From positions 1 to 10,720 of the forward strand of contig DASRCB010000410.1 of the NCBI GenBank assembly GCA_035653295.1: 10,720 bases of DNA, given 5' to 3'. Of this stretch, positions 1 to 6,912 are shown one piece after another. Within the stretch, counting starts at the first letter, position 1, and each line of letters starts with the position of its first letter. A program made the position numbers and the translations under genes. Source of the stretch: DASRCB01 sp035653295 (GTDB lineage: Bacteria; Acidobacteriota; Terriglobia; Bryobacterales; Bryobacteraceae). The notes beneath the pieces were generated by a model. The model saw nothing but the letters and a program-made list of their open reading frames with translations, searched no databases and had not been told where the DNA came from.

Positions 1-36
1 ACGGGGTCCATCGAACGAACGGGGTCCATAGACTTC
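1..36. repeat. Two-unit 18-base direct repeat cut by the window edge
   Basis: ACGGGGTCCAT occurs at 1-11 and again at 19-29. Aligned at an 18-base period, 13 of the first 14 positions of the two units agree, after which the second unit diverges. The first unit begins at base 1, so more copies may lie to the left. I do not recognise the repeat. It could be the edge of a tandem array, the end of a mobile element or a regulatory repeat, and the sequence shown cannot distinguish these. Confidence 0.5.
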
Positions 37-705
37 TCACCATCGGCGGAGTTGTTTGGTGTCGAGTAACCCTACACTTTGGCCGATTCGTGATTATCGC
101 ACGATCTTGCCGGGGCGGAATGATATTCGACGTCCGCTGTAACGCTGCCGGAGTTCTGAACGCACTATCCCCGACTCGACGAAAGGCATGAATCAATCCC
201 TCGGGGATGCTCATCCGTTACTTGTGATCTAACCCCTTATTCTTTCAGGGCCTGGACGACCTCTAACTCCATGGTCGCGATCCAGACAGTGATCCCCTGA
301 ACCTCCTACCGCCGAGCGCGTGACAATTCCACGTACTGTCGCCAACCTGTAACCTGACCGTCAATGCACCCCTGGCGCGATCCGGCCGCCCGACGTCGGA
401 CGGACCGCCGGCCGGTTTGCTCCCAGGCCCGGCATCTTCCAGCCATCGAAGCAACGGTGCTTCACTCCGCGGCAACCCGCCGCCCCGTCCCAACAGCGTT
501 CACGGCCGCGAGCTAAACCAATCTCTCAGTCATTCACCACTAAAATAAAATTCTTTCCCCCATATCTTTCAACAACTTGATATTTTCCCCACCCTTTACC
601 CGCCCGCGCATCCGCTAGATTTGGGCCAGGAGAGGAGATCTCAGCGTAAAATCGCGCCTCTCCCCATCCCCAGCCGCGCAAACCGCGGCAGAAAAGAGCT
701 TCAGC
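37..705. other. Long stretch without a supported gene
   Basis: About 670 bases in which I find no convincing gene. Possible reading frames are short, of biased composition and resemble nothing I know. The base composition is more mixed than in the neighbouring genes. Visible structure is limited to a small GC-rich palindromic cluster at 382-415 and an AT-rich patch at about 531-586. I see no tRNA or rRNA. The stretch probably contains the promoter for the gene at 706, but no clean -35/-10 pair with normal spacing could be found. Confidence 0.5.
531..586 (+). promoter_or_regulatory. AT-rich patch, possible promoter region
   Basis: Within otherwise GC-rich DNA this patch contains runs such as CTAAAATAAAATTC and CTTGATATTTTC. 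TTGATA at 577-582 resembles a -35 box, but nothing resembling a -10 lies 16-18 bases downstream. The position, 120-175 bases ahead of the gene at 706, fits an upstream regulatory region. The call rests on composition and position only. Confidence 0.25.
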
Positions 706-1245
706 ATGAACGAACAATCCGAGCGCAAACGGATCCCTCCGCACTTCAACGCCGCATGGTTCTGCACTTGTACCGAAGAAGCCGACGAACTCCAGCGTTT
801 CGTCTCCGAACTCATCCGCGATCACGAACCGGTCTCCATCGCGGAGGTCTTCACCATTCAGCGCGTCGCCCTCACCCAGTGGAAGGCCCTGCGCGCTGCT
901 CGCCTCGAAGCCGGCCTCGTCCAGGCGCTGTCCGACGCCCGCCTGCGCCACGAGAACAGCCTCTCCGATCCCGCCGACATCCCGGACTTCCGCCCTGACC
1001 CCGATTCCGTGGAATGCACGGAGCTGCTCGGCCGCGCTGTCCGGGACGACTGCAGCGAGCGCCGCGCCTACGTAAGCGTCGCCGCGTCCACCGCCGTCGC
1101 CGATAAAGAGTTCCACCGCTGCCTCGGCCGCCTGGACCGCGTTCGCGATCTTCGCGCCCGCGGTAAGTACGCTTCGGGCACAACGAAACCCGCTCAGTCC
1201 GAGGCCGCGCCTGCCGCGGCGCCCGCGGTCTTCACCGCCGCGTGA
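706..1245 (+). CDS. Uncharacterised small helical protein, upstream member of a tandem pair
   Basis: A 179-residue protein of unknown function. It looks soluble, with no signal peptide or membrane segment. Residues 28-70 form an amphipathic helical region with the pattern F..L..(D)HEP....E........A..QW...R...LE. Residues 118-146 form a second helix with Y122, F136, H137, R138 and L140. The same order (P-x4-E, then a Trp-containing helix, then an aromatic/R-rich helix) occurs in the next protein and, from memory, in a family common in Acidobacteria and Planctomycetes that often begins with an STGP[RK]T motif, which this one lacks. The C-terminus, after about residue 155, is Ala/Pro-rich and probably disordered. 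ATG is preceded by a weak purine run (AAAAGAG). The gene overlaps the next by four bases, so translation is probably coupled. Codon use matches the window. I am fairly sure it is a gene; its role is unknown. Confidence 0.7.
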   Translation: MNEQSERKRIPPHFNAAWFCTCTEEADELQRFVSELIRDHEPVSIAEVFTIQRVALTQWKALRAARLEAGLVQALSDARLRHENSLSDPADIPDFRPDPDSVECTELLGRAVRDDCSERRAYVSVAASTAVADKEFHRCLGRLDRVRDLRARGKYASGTTKPAQSEAAPAAAPAVFTAA

Positions 1246-2015
1246 AAGCCATGCGCACCGCCGCCCAAATCGCCGCCAGCCGCCGTAATGCGCTCCGCTC
1301 CACCGGACCGCGGACGGCGGCCGGTAAGGCCATCTGCAGCCGCAACGCCCTGAAGCACGGCTTGCGCGCCGCCACCTCCGTCCAGCCGGACCCTGACGTG
1401 ATCGCCAGCCTCAACCACGATTTCCAGCCCACCACCGCCGCGGAAAAAGCCGCCGTCCTGACCATCGCCATCGGTGTCGCGCGCTGGTTCATCATCGAAG
1501 ACCTCGAGCGCAGATTCATGCAGTCTGCATGCGCCGGTGAGCTTGACGTCGGCCAGATCGCCAGCCGCTGGGTCACCCTCTGCCGCTACGACGGCGCCAT
1601 GAACCTCGCCATGGACCGCGCCTTCAATCTCCTCATGTTCGAATCGAACCCGGACAGCTGGCGCCGCCTCGAGGCGGCGCAGACCGCCGACTCAAAGCCT
1701 GTCTCCAGCCCGCCCGGGACCCGAAATCAACAACATCGCCAGCTCCGTTCGTGCAGAAAACCATCCCGTCCGGACGAACCCCGCTTCGAAGCGAGCCCAG
1801 TCCCCGAATCAACAACATCGCCAGCTCCGTTCGTGAAAAAGTCCAGCCGACCCGAACCCGCCCGCAATGCGCTGACCCCTGACCCCTGTCCCCTGACCCC
1901 TTCTCATCTCGAAGCCCAATTCACAAACCGGCAAGGATCGGCCCAAGGCCCGACCGAGCCCCAGCTCCGAAAAATCCAGCCAGCGCCAACCCGCCCGCGA
2001 TGCGCTGACCCCTGA
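1242..2015 (+). CDS. Uncharacterised STGPRT / NALKHGL-motif protein with repeat-derived tail
   Basis: A 257-residue frame starting at GTG 1242, inside the preceding stop (GTGA); ATG 1251 is the alternative start. Residues 13-43 carry the recognisable pattern SRRNALRSTGPRT, then GK at 28-29, then RNALKHGLRA. From memory this signature marks a widespread, functionally unassigned family in Acidobacteria and related phyla. Residues 52-92 (P63, E68, W82) and 109-131 (RY at 115-116, R126, F128) form two helices matching those of the upstream protein. From about residue 145 on, the sequence is Pro/Ser/Arg-rich low complexity encoded by direct repeats read in shifting frames. The stop (2013-2015) is one unit of a TGACCCC heptamer array. 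The conserved part is therefore probably about 145 residues, and the tail may be recent read-through into repeat DNA. A nucleic-acid role is conceivable from the basic N-terminus but is not shown. Confidence 0.65.
   Translation: MKAMRTAAQIAASRRNALRSTGPRTAAGKAICSRNALKHGLRAATSVQPDPDVIASLNHDFQPTTAAEKAAVLTIAIGVARWFIIEDLERRFMQSACAGELDVGQIASRWVTLCRYDGAMNLAMDRAFNLLMFESNPDSWRRLEAAQTADSKPVSSPPGTRNQQHRQLRSCRKPSRPDEPRFEASPVPESTTSPAPFVKKSSRPEPARNALTPDPCPLTPSHLEAQFTNRQGSAQGPTEPQLRKIQPAPTRPRCADP
1726..1753 (+). repeat. 28-base direct repeat, copy 1
   Basis: This stretch begins ATCAACAACATCGCC and ends CCGTTCGTG. It recurs without mismatch at 1808-1835, an offset of 82 bases. Because 82 is not a multiple of three, the two copies are read in different frames (NQQHRQLRS here, STTSPAPFV in the other). 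That argues the DNA repeat, not the peptide, is what was duplicated. Confidence 0.85.
1808..1835 (+). repeat. 28-base direct repeat, copy 2
   Basis: Identical to 1726-1753 over 28 bases. The shared CCAGCTCCG core appears a third time near 1959-1967, just ahead of the second 89-base repeat. The short and long repeats are therefore parts of one mosaic cluster. Confidence 0.85.
1855..1943 (+). repeat. 89-base direct repeat with heptamer array, copy A
   Basis: Matches 1988-2076 at 81 of 89 positions by hand alignment, with no gap. At its centre (1873-1900) are four heptamers: TGACCCC, TGACCCC, TGTCCCC, TGACCCC. The one heptamer in frame with the surrounding gene is the variant TGT (Cys), so the frame stays open here. 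Confidence 0.85.
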
Positions 2016-2076
2016 CCCCTGGCCCCTGACCCCTTCTTATGTCGAAGCCCAATGCACGGACCGGCAACGATCGGCC
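1988..2076 (+). repeat. 89-base direct repeat with heptamer array, copy B
   Basis: Second copy, 133 bases after the first. The heptamers at 2006-2033 are TGACCCC, TGACCCC, TGGCCCC, TGACCCC. Because 133 leaves a remainder of one on division by three, an intact TGA (2013-2015) now falls in frame and ends the gene at 1242. The copy continues 61 bases past that stop into the intergenic region ahead of nifJ. Confidence 0.85.
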
Positions 2077-2306
2077 GGAAACCAGGCCGCCCCCCTTTTC
2101 CCCGAGAAAACCCGTCGCGAAAATCGACAACGCCTGTGGAGGAACACCACCACGCCCGCCAGCGGACCTTTCCCGTCGCGTATCATCCACCCCTTTTCTA
2201 ACCGGGCGTACACTGTGGTTTCCAAAGCACAACATTCGAGGCTCCGGCCGGGATCTTCATCCTCCTCCTCTTTCATCCCCGGCCTCAGCCCGAGGAGGTC
2301 GCCATA
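2016..2306. other. Intergenic region upstream of nifJ
   Basis: 291 bases: the remainder of repeat copy B (to 2076), then unique C-rich sequence, then the nifJ leader. A frame opening at 2039 crosses into nifJ in the wrong phase and is not a gene. TACACT at 2209-2214 resembles a -10 box, but no good -35 sits 16-18 bases upstream. The nifJ promoter probably lies here; no operator or riboswitch could be recognised. Confidence 0.5.
2292..2298 (+). promoter_or_regulatory. Ribosome binding site of nifJ
   Basis: GAGGAGG lies eight bases before ATG 2307. It is the strongest Shine-Dalgarno in the window and fixes the nifJ start; residue numbering from this start also matches known PFOR active-site positions. 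Confidence 0.85.
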
Positions 2307-5300
2307 ATGACCAGGCCGCGAATCACCATCGACGGCAACGAGGCAGCCGCTCGCGTCGCCTATCAGCTCAGCGAAGTCATCGCCATCTACCCCATAACGC
2401 CCTCATCCCCAATGGGCGAGTGGGCCGACCAGTGGGCTTCCGAAAGCAAGCCGAATCTCTGGGGCTCCGTGCCCCGTGTGATCGAGATGCAGAGCGAAGG
2501 CGGCGCCGCCGGGGCCCTCCACGGCGCCCTTCAGGGCGGAGCCCTCGCCACCAGCTTCACCTCGTCCCAGGGCCTGCTGCTGATGATCCCCAACATGTAC
2601 AAGATCGCCGGCGAACTCACCGGCATGGTCCTGCATGTCGCCGCCCGCGCTCTCGCAGCTCAGGCGCTGTCCATCTTCGGCGATCACAGCGATATCATGG
2701 CCGCGCGTCAGACCGGCTATGCGATGCTCGCCTCCAACTCCGTCCAGGAGGTCATGGACGGCGCGCTCATCGCCCAGGCGGCCGCCCTCGAAGCCCGCAT
2801 CCCATTCGTCCATTTCTTCGATGGCTTTCGCACCTCGCATGAGGTGGCGAAGGTCGAATGCCTTACCGCCGATGACCTGCACGCCATGATCGACGACGAT
2901 CTGGTCCGCGCCCATCGCCACCGCGCCCTCACGCCCGACCGCCCCGTACTCCGCGGCACTGCGCAGAATCCCGACGTCTACTTCCAGGCGCGCGAAGCGG
3001 TCAACCCGTTCTACCTCGCCTGTCCGGAAATCGTGCAGCGCGCCATGGACCGCTTCGCCCGCCTCACCGGCCGCCAATATCGCCTCTTCGATTACTACGG
3101 CGCGCCCGATGCTCGCCGGGTCATCGTCATTATGGGCTCCGGCGCCGAGGCCGTTGAGGAAACCGTCGACGCCCTGAATGCACGCGGCAACGGCGACAAA
3201 GTCGGCCTGCTCAAAGTCCGTCTGTTCCGCCCGTTCTCCGTCGAACACTTCGCCGCAGCTCTTCCACCCACCGTCCGCGGCATCGCCGTCCTCGACCGCT
3301 CCAAAGAGCCTGGCGCCGTCGGCGAGGCGCTCTATCTCGATGTCGTCGCCGCACTCACCGAGGCATTCGCCGCCGGCAAAGCAACCATGCCCGCCTTCCC
3401 GCGTGTCATCGGCGGACGTTATGGCCTGTCATCGAAGGAATTCACGCCGGCCATGGTGGCGGCCGTGTACCGCGAGCTCAGCAAGGACCACCCGAAAAAC
3501 CACTTCACCGTCGGCATCGAAGACGATGTCACCCACACCAGCCTTCACTTCGACTGCGAATTCTCCACCGAGGACCCGCAAACTGTGCGCGCCCTGTTCT
3601 ACGGCCTCGGCTCCGACGGAACCGTGGGCGCTAATAAGAACTCCATCAAAATCATCGGCGAGGACACGGACAACTACGCCCAGGGCTACTTCGTCTACGA
3701 CTCCAAGAAGTCCGGCTCCGTCACCGTCTCCCACCTGCGCTTTGGCCCCCGCCCCATCCGTTCCTCGTATCTGATCTCCCGCGCCAATTTCATTGGCTGC
3801 CATCAGTTCAATTTCATGGAGCGGTTCGACATGCTGGCCTCCGCCGAGCCCGGCGCCACGTTCCTTCTCAACAGCCCGTACGGCCCGGCGGAAGTCTGGG
3901 ACAAGCTGCCGCTCAACGCCCAGCGCCAGATCATCGACAAAAAGCTCAAATTCTACGTCATCGATGCCGTCAGCGTCGCGCGCGAGTGCGGCATGGGCGG
4001 CCGCATCAACACCATCATGCAGGCCTGCTTCTTTGCCATCAGCGGCGTCCTGCCCCGCGAAGCCGCCATCGAGGCCATCAAGCATTCCATCAAAAAAACC
4101 TACGGCAAGCGCGGCGAAACAGTTGTCTTCAGGAACTACGCCGCCGTCGATGCCGCGCTCGATCACCTCCATCAGCTCGCGGTTCCCACCGAAGCCACCA
4201 GCACTCTTCAAATCCGGCGGCCCGTTCCCGAGGCCGCTCCCGATTTCGTGCAGCGCGTCTCCGCCATGATGATCGCCGGACAGGGTGACGAGCTGCCCGT
4301 CAGCGCCCTTCCCGTCGATGGCACTTATCCCACCGCGACCGCCCAGTGGGAGAAGCGGAACATCGCCCTCGAGATCCCCGTCTGGGATGAGCAGCTGTGC
4401 ATTCAGTGCGGAAAGTGCGTGATGGTCTGCCCGCACTCCGTCATTCGCTCCAAGGTCTACGATCCGGCCAGCGATGGCAACGCGCCGGAGACCTTCAAAT
4501 TCGCCCCCGCGCGCTGGCGCGAGTTCACCAGCATGCGCTACTCGCTCCAGGTCGCGCCCGAAGACTGCACTGGCTGCGGCCTCTGCGTTCAGATCTGCCC
4601 GGTAAAGAGCAAGAGCGAGGCGAAGCACAAAGCCATCAACATGAGCCCGCAGGAGCCCTTGCGCGAACAGGAGCGGACCAACTGGCAGTACTTCCTTCAC
4701 CTGAACGACACCAATCGTCAGGCCGTGAATCCCGCCCTGGTGAAAGATGTCCAGCTCCTCCAGCCTCTGTTCGAGTTCTCCGGCGCGTGCGCCGGCTGCG
4801 GCGAAACGCCTTATATCCGGTTGATGACCCAGTTGTTCGGCGACCGCGTGGTCATCGCCAATGCCACCGGCTGCTCCTCCATTTACGGCGGCAACCTGCC
4901 CACCACGCCCTATTCCGTCAACGCCGCCGGCCGCGGCCCCGCCTGGTCCAATTCGCTGTTTGAAGACAACGCCGAGTTCGGCCTCGGCATTCGCCTCGCC
5001 ATTGATAAGCAGGCGCAGTATGCCCGCGAGCTGGTCTCCCTTCTCGCGCCCCACATCGGCGGCACGCTCGCTGCGGAGATTCTTTCCGCCGACCAGTCCA
5101 CCGAACCAGGCATTAACGAGCAGCGCCGCCGCGTCGAAGACCTCCAGCGTCTCCTCCGAGGCGTCCATTCCGCGGAAGCCCGCAACCTCGCCGCGCTCGC
5201 GAACTCTCTGGTGAAAAAGAGCGTCTGGATCCTCGGCGGCGATGGCTGGGCCTACGACATCGGTTACGGCGGCCTCGATCACGTGCTCGCCTCCGGGCAG

Positions 5301-5867
5301 AACGTCAATATCCTCGTGCTCGACACCGAGGTCTACTCCAACACCGGCGGCCAGATGTCCAAGTCCACGCCTCGCGGTGCGGTGGCCAAGTTTGCCGCCG
5401 GAGGCAAGCAGATGCCCAAGAAAGATCTCGGCATGATGGCCGTTAATTACGGCACGGCATACGTGGCGCGCATCGCCATGGGCGGCAGCGACACCCAGAC
5501 CGTGAAGGCGTTCCTCGAGGCCGAGGCATACGACGGCCCGTCGCTGATCATCGCCTACTCACATTGCATCGCCCACGGCTACGACCTGCTCTACGGCCTC
5601 GAGCAGCAGAAGAACGCCGTGCTGTCCGGTTACTGGCCGCTCTATCGCTACAATCCGGCGCGCGCGGCCGAAGGGAAGAACCCGTTCCAGCTCGACTCCC
5701 GTCCTCCCACCCTGCCGCTGGACAAGTACATCTACAACGAGACCCGCTACTCCATGCTGGCCCACAGCAACCCGAAGGTGGCCCGCGAGCTGCTCGCCGA
5801 AGCCGAGGAGGACGTGCGCGCACGCTGGAAAATCTGCGAGTCTCTGGCCGCCGCGAAGGAGAACTAA
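2307..5867 (+). CDS. nifJ: Pyruvate:ferredoxin (flavodoxin) oxidoreductase, single-chain
   Basis: A 1186-residue cytoplasmic enzyme that interconverts pyruvate + CoA with acetyl-CoA + CO2, passing electrons to ferredoxin or flavodoxin through thiamine pyrophosphate and three [4Fe-4S] clusters. Domain order is complete. The N-terminal pyrimidine-binding domain has YPITPSS with T31, E64 and R114 at the same numbers as in the Desulfovibrio africanus enzyme. Domains II and III follow to about 630. A two-cluster ferredoxin domain has C698, C701, C704, C708 and C754, C757, C760, C764. The C-terminal TPP domain has GDG 978-980 and NTGGQ 1012-1016. Proximal-cluster cysteines are C828, C831, C856 and C1087, with the same spacings as D. 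africanus C812, C815, C840 and C1071. No catalytic residue is missing. The chain ends about 60 residues earlier than D. africanus, lacking its oxygen-protective extension. A DHOD-like gene follows after one base, so they are co-transcribed. Direction in vivo (pyruvate oxidation or CO2-fixing synthesis) cannot be read from sequence. Confidence 0.97.
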   Translation: MTRPRITIDGNEAAARVAYQLSEVIAIYPITPSSPMGEWADQWASESKPNLWGSVPRVIEMQSEGGAAGALHGALQGGALATSFTSSQGLLLMIPNMYKIAGELTGMVLHVAARALAAQALSIFGDHSDIMAARQTGYAMLASNSVQEVMDGALIAQAAALEARIPFVHFFDGFRTSHEVAKVECLTADDLHAMIDDDLVRAHRHRALTPDRPVLRGTAQNPDVYFQAREAVNPFYLACPEIVQRAMDRFARLTGRQYRLFDYYGAPDARRVIVIMGSGAEAVEETVDALNARGNGDKVGLLKVRLFRPFSVEHFAAALPPTVRGIAVLDRSKEPGAVGEALYLDVVAALTEAFAAGKATMPAFPRVIGGRYGLSSKEFTPAMVAAVYRELSKDHPKNHFTVGIEDDVTHTSLHFDCEFSTEDPQTVRALFYGLGSDGTVGANKNSIKIIGEDTDNYAQGYFVYDSKKSGSVTVSHLRFGPRPIRSSYLISRANFIGCHQFNFMERFDMLASAEPGATFLLNSPYGPAEVWDKLPLNAQRQIIDKKLKFYVIDAVSVARECGMGGRINTIMQACFFAISGVLPREAAIEAIKHSIKKTYGKRGETVVFRNYAAVDAALDHLHQLAVPTEATSTLQIRRPVPEAAPDFVQRVSAMMIAGQGDELPVSALPVDGTYPTATAQWEKRNIALEIPVWDEQLCIQCGKCVMVCPHSVIRSKVYDPASDGNAPETFKFAPARWREFTSMRYSLQVAPEDCTGCGLCVQICPVKSKSEAKHKAINMSPQEPLREQERTNWQYFLHLNDTNRQAVNPALVKDVQLLQPLFEFSGACAGCGETPYIRLMTQLFGDRVVIANATGCSSIYGGNLPTTPYSVNAAGRGPAWSNSLFEDNAEFGLGIRLAIDKQAQYARELVSLLAPHIGGTLAAEILSADQSTEPGINEQRRRVEDLQRLLRGVHSAEARNLAALANSLVKKSVWILGGDGWAYDIGYGGLDHVLASGQNVNILVLDTEVYSNTGGQMSKSTPRGAVAKFAAGGKQMPKKDLGMMAVNYGTAYVARIAMGGSDTQTVKAFLEAEAYDGPSLIIAYSHCIAHGYDLLYGLEQQKNAVLSGYWPLYRYNPARAAEGKNPFQLDSRPPTLPLDKYIYNETRYSMLAHSNPKVARELLAEAEEDVRARWKICESLAAAKEN
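5856..5861 (+). promoter_or_regulatory. Ribosome binding site of the DHOD-like gene
   Basis: AAGGAG lies inside the last codons of nifJ, seven bases before ATG 5869. It supports that start and shows translation of the second gene is initiated on the nifJ message. Confidence 0.8.
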
Positions 5868-5868
5868 G

Positions 5869-6876
5869 ATGATCGACCTTACTACGAGTTACCTCGGGCT
5901 TACGCTCGCCAATCCTCTGGTCGCTTCTGCCTCTCCGTTGTGCCAGGAGGTCGACAACATCCGCCGTATGGAGGACGCCGGGGCCGGCGCGGTCGTGCTT
6001 CATTCTCTCTTTGAGGAGCAGATCGAAACCGAGAGCCGCCTGCTCGATCAGGCGCTCAGTAACGAAGCCGAGGGCTACGCCGAGTCGCCCACTTTCTTCC
6101 CTGACTTACCCGCTTACGACCTCGGCCCCGAGGCGTACGTCGAGCATGTCCGCCGCGCCCGCGCTGCGGTGCGCATTCCGGTCATCGCCAGCCTGAACGG
6201 CATCACCCTCGGAGGGTGGACGCGGTACGCAAAATACATCGAGGAAGCCGGCGCCGACGCCCTGGAACTCAACGTCTACTACCTGCCTACCGATCCAGCC
6301 CTCAGCGGTGCGGATGTCGAGCAGCGCTATGTGGATCTGGTGTCCACCATCCGCAATACGGTCCGCATTCCCATAGCCGTCAAACTGGGCCCGTGGTTCA
6401 GCGCCCCCGCTCACATCGCGCGCCGGCTCGACCAGGCCGGGGCCAACGGCCTGGTGCTCTTTAACCGCTTCTATCAGCCCGACTTTGACCTGCGCCTGCT
6501 CGATGTGATTCCCAACCTGATCCTGAGTAACTCGAACGAGCTCCTGCTCCGCCTCCACTGGGCCGCTATCCTGTACGGCCGTATTCGCGCGTCCATCGCC
6601 ATTACCGGCGGTGTTCACACCGCCGAAGACGTGCTGAAATCCATGATGGCCGGCGCCAGCGTGGCTATGATGACTTCCGCTCTCCTGAAGCGCGGCATCG
6701 ACTACTTAGCCCACGTCCACGCTGACTTACTAACATGGATGGAGGAACATGAGTACGTCTCCATTCGCCAGATGCAGGGCAGCATGAGCCAGCGATCCGT
6801 ATCCAACCCCGGCGCTTACGAGCGCACCAACTACATGCGTGTGCTGAGCTCCTACTCCCCCCGCCTTACGATCTGA
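5869..6876 (+). CDS. Dihydroorotate dehydrogenase-like FMN protein, probably not a true DHOD
   Basis: A 335-residue soluble alpha/beta-barrel protein of the class 1 DHOD superfamily. Family features: ANPLVASASP at 14-23, SLNG before the substrate loop, N135 in ELNVYY, K172 in VKLGP, N199 in LFNRFY, and the FMN-phosphate loop ITGGV followed by AGASVAMMTSAL near 265. N135 and K172 are 37 residues apart, as N127 and K164 are in Lactococcus PyrDA. However, the loop that reads NLSCPN in PyrDA is NVYYLP here, so the catalytic Cys/Ser base is replaced by Tyr138, and the conserved substrate-side Lys near residue 45 is not apparent (HSLFEEQ instead). It should bind FMN but is unlikely to oxidise dihydroorotate by the usual mechanism. 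The start lies one base after the nifJ stop, with its own Shine-Dalgarno, so function is probably tied to PFOR. Homologues are usually annotated 'dihydroorotate dehydrogenase-like'; the substrate is unknown. Confidence 0.9.
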   Translation: MIDLTTSYLGLTLANPLVASASPLCQEVDNIRRMEDAGAGAVVLHSLFEEQIETESRLLDQALSNEAEGYAESPTFFPDLPAYDLGPEAYVEHVRRARAAVRIPVIASLNGITLGGWTRYAKYIEEAGADALELNVYYLPTDPALSGADVEQRYVDLVSTIRNTVRIPIAVKLGPWFSAPAHIARRLDQAGANGLVLFNRFYQPDFDLRLLDVIPNLILSNSNELLLRLHWAAILYGRIRASIAITGGVHTAEDVLKSMMAGASVAMMTSALLKRGIDYLAHVHADLLTWMEEHEYVSIRQMQGSMSQRSVSNPGAYERTNYMRVLSSYSPRLTI

Positions 6877-6885
6877 GGCTTTGTG

Positions 6886-6906
6886 GTGCGGGCCTTCAGC
6901 CTGCAC
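6886..6906. terminator. Hairpin between convergent genes, possible bidirectional terminator
   Basis: GTGCGGGC (6886-6893), loop CTTCA, GCCTGCAC (6899-6906): an eight-pair stem with one G-T pair, lying in the 36-base gap between two convergent stop codons. No run of T follows on either strand, so it is not a textbook Rho-independent terminator. It may be a terminator, an mRNA-end stabiliser or a copy of a dispersed intergenic palindrome. Confidence 0.45.
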
Positions 6907-6912
6907 GAACCG

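Noticed and set aside
263..493. Minus-strand frame of 76 codons in the gene-free region
   Set aside because: Gly/Pro/Arg-rich product, no ribosome binding site noticed and no recognisable similarity.
526..1116. Minus-strand frame of 196 codons opposite the first gene
   Set aside because: The plus-strand protein has family-like helices and a coupled downstream gene; the minus frame has a Gly/Ala/Asp-rich product with no recognisable motif.
1726..2076. CRISPR array
   Set aside because: Repeat units differ in length and spacing (28 bases at offset 82, 89 bases at offset 133), are only two copies each, and there are no cas genes.
2039..2842. Plus-strand frame starting in repeat copy B and overlapping nifJ
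   Set aside because: It overlaps more than 500 bases of nifJ in the wrong phase, gives an Arg/His/Pro-rich product and has no Shine-Dalgarno.
3429..5282. Long open frame on the minus strand opposite nifJ (617 codons)
   Set aside because: It mirrors the GC-biased codon pattern of nifJ; the product is Gly/Ala/Asp-rich without known motifs, while nifJ on the other strand is complete with every catalytic residue.
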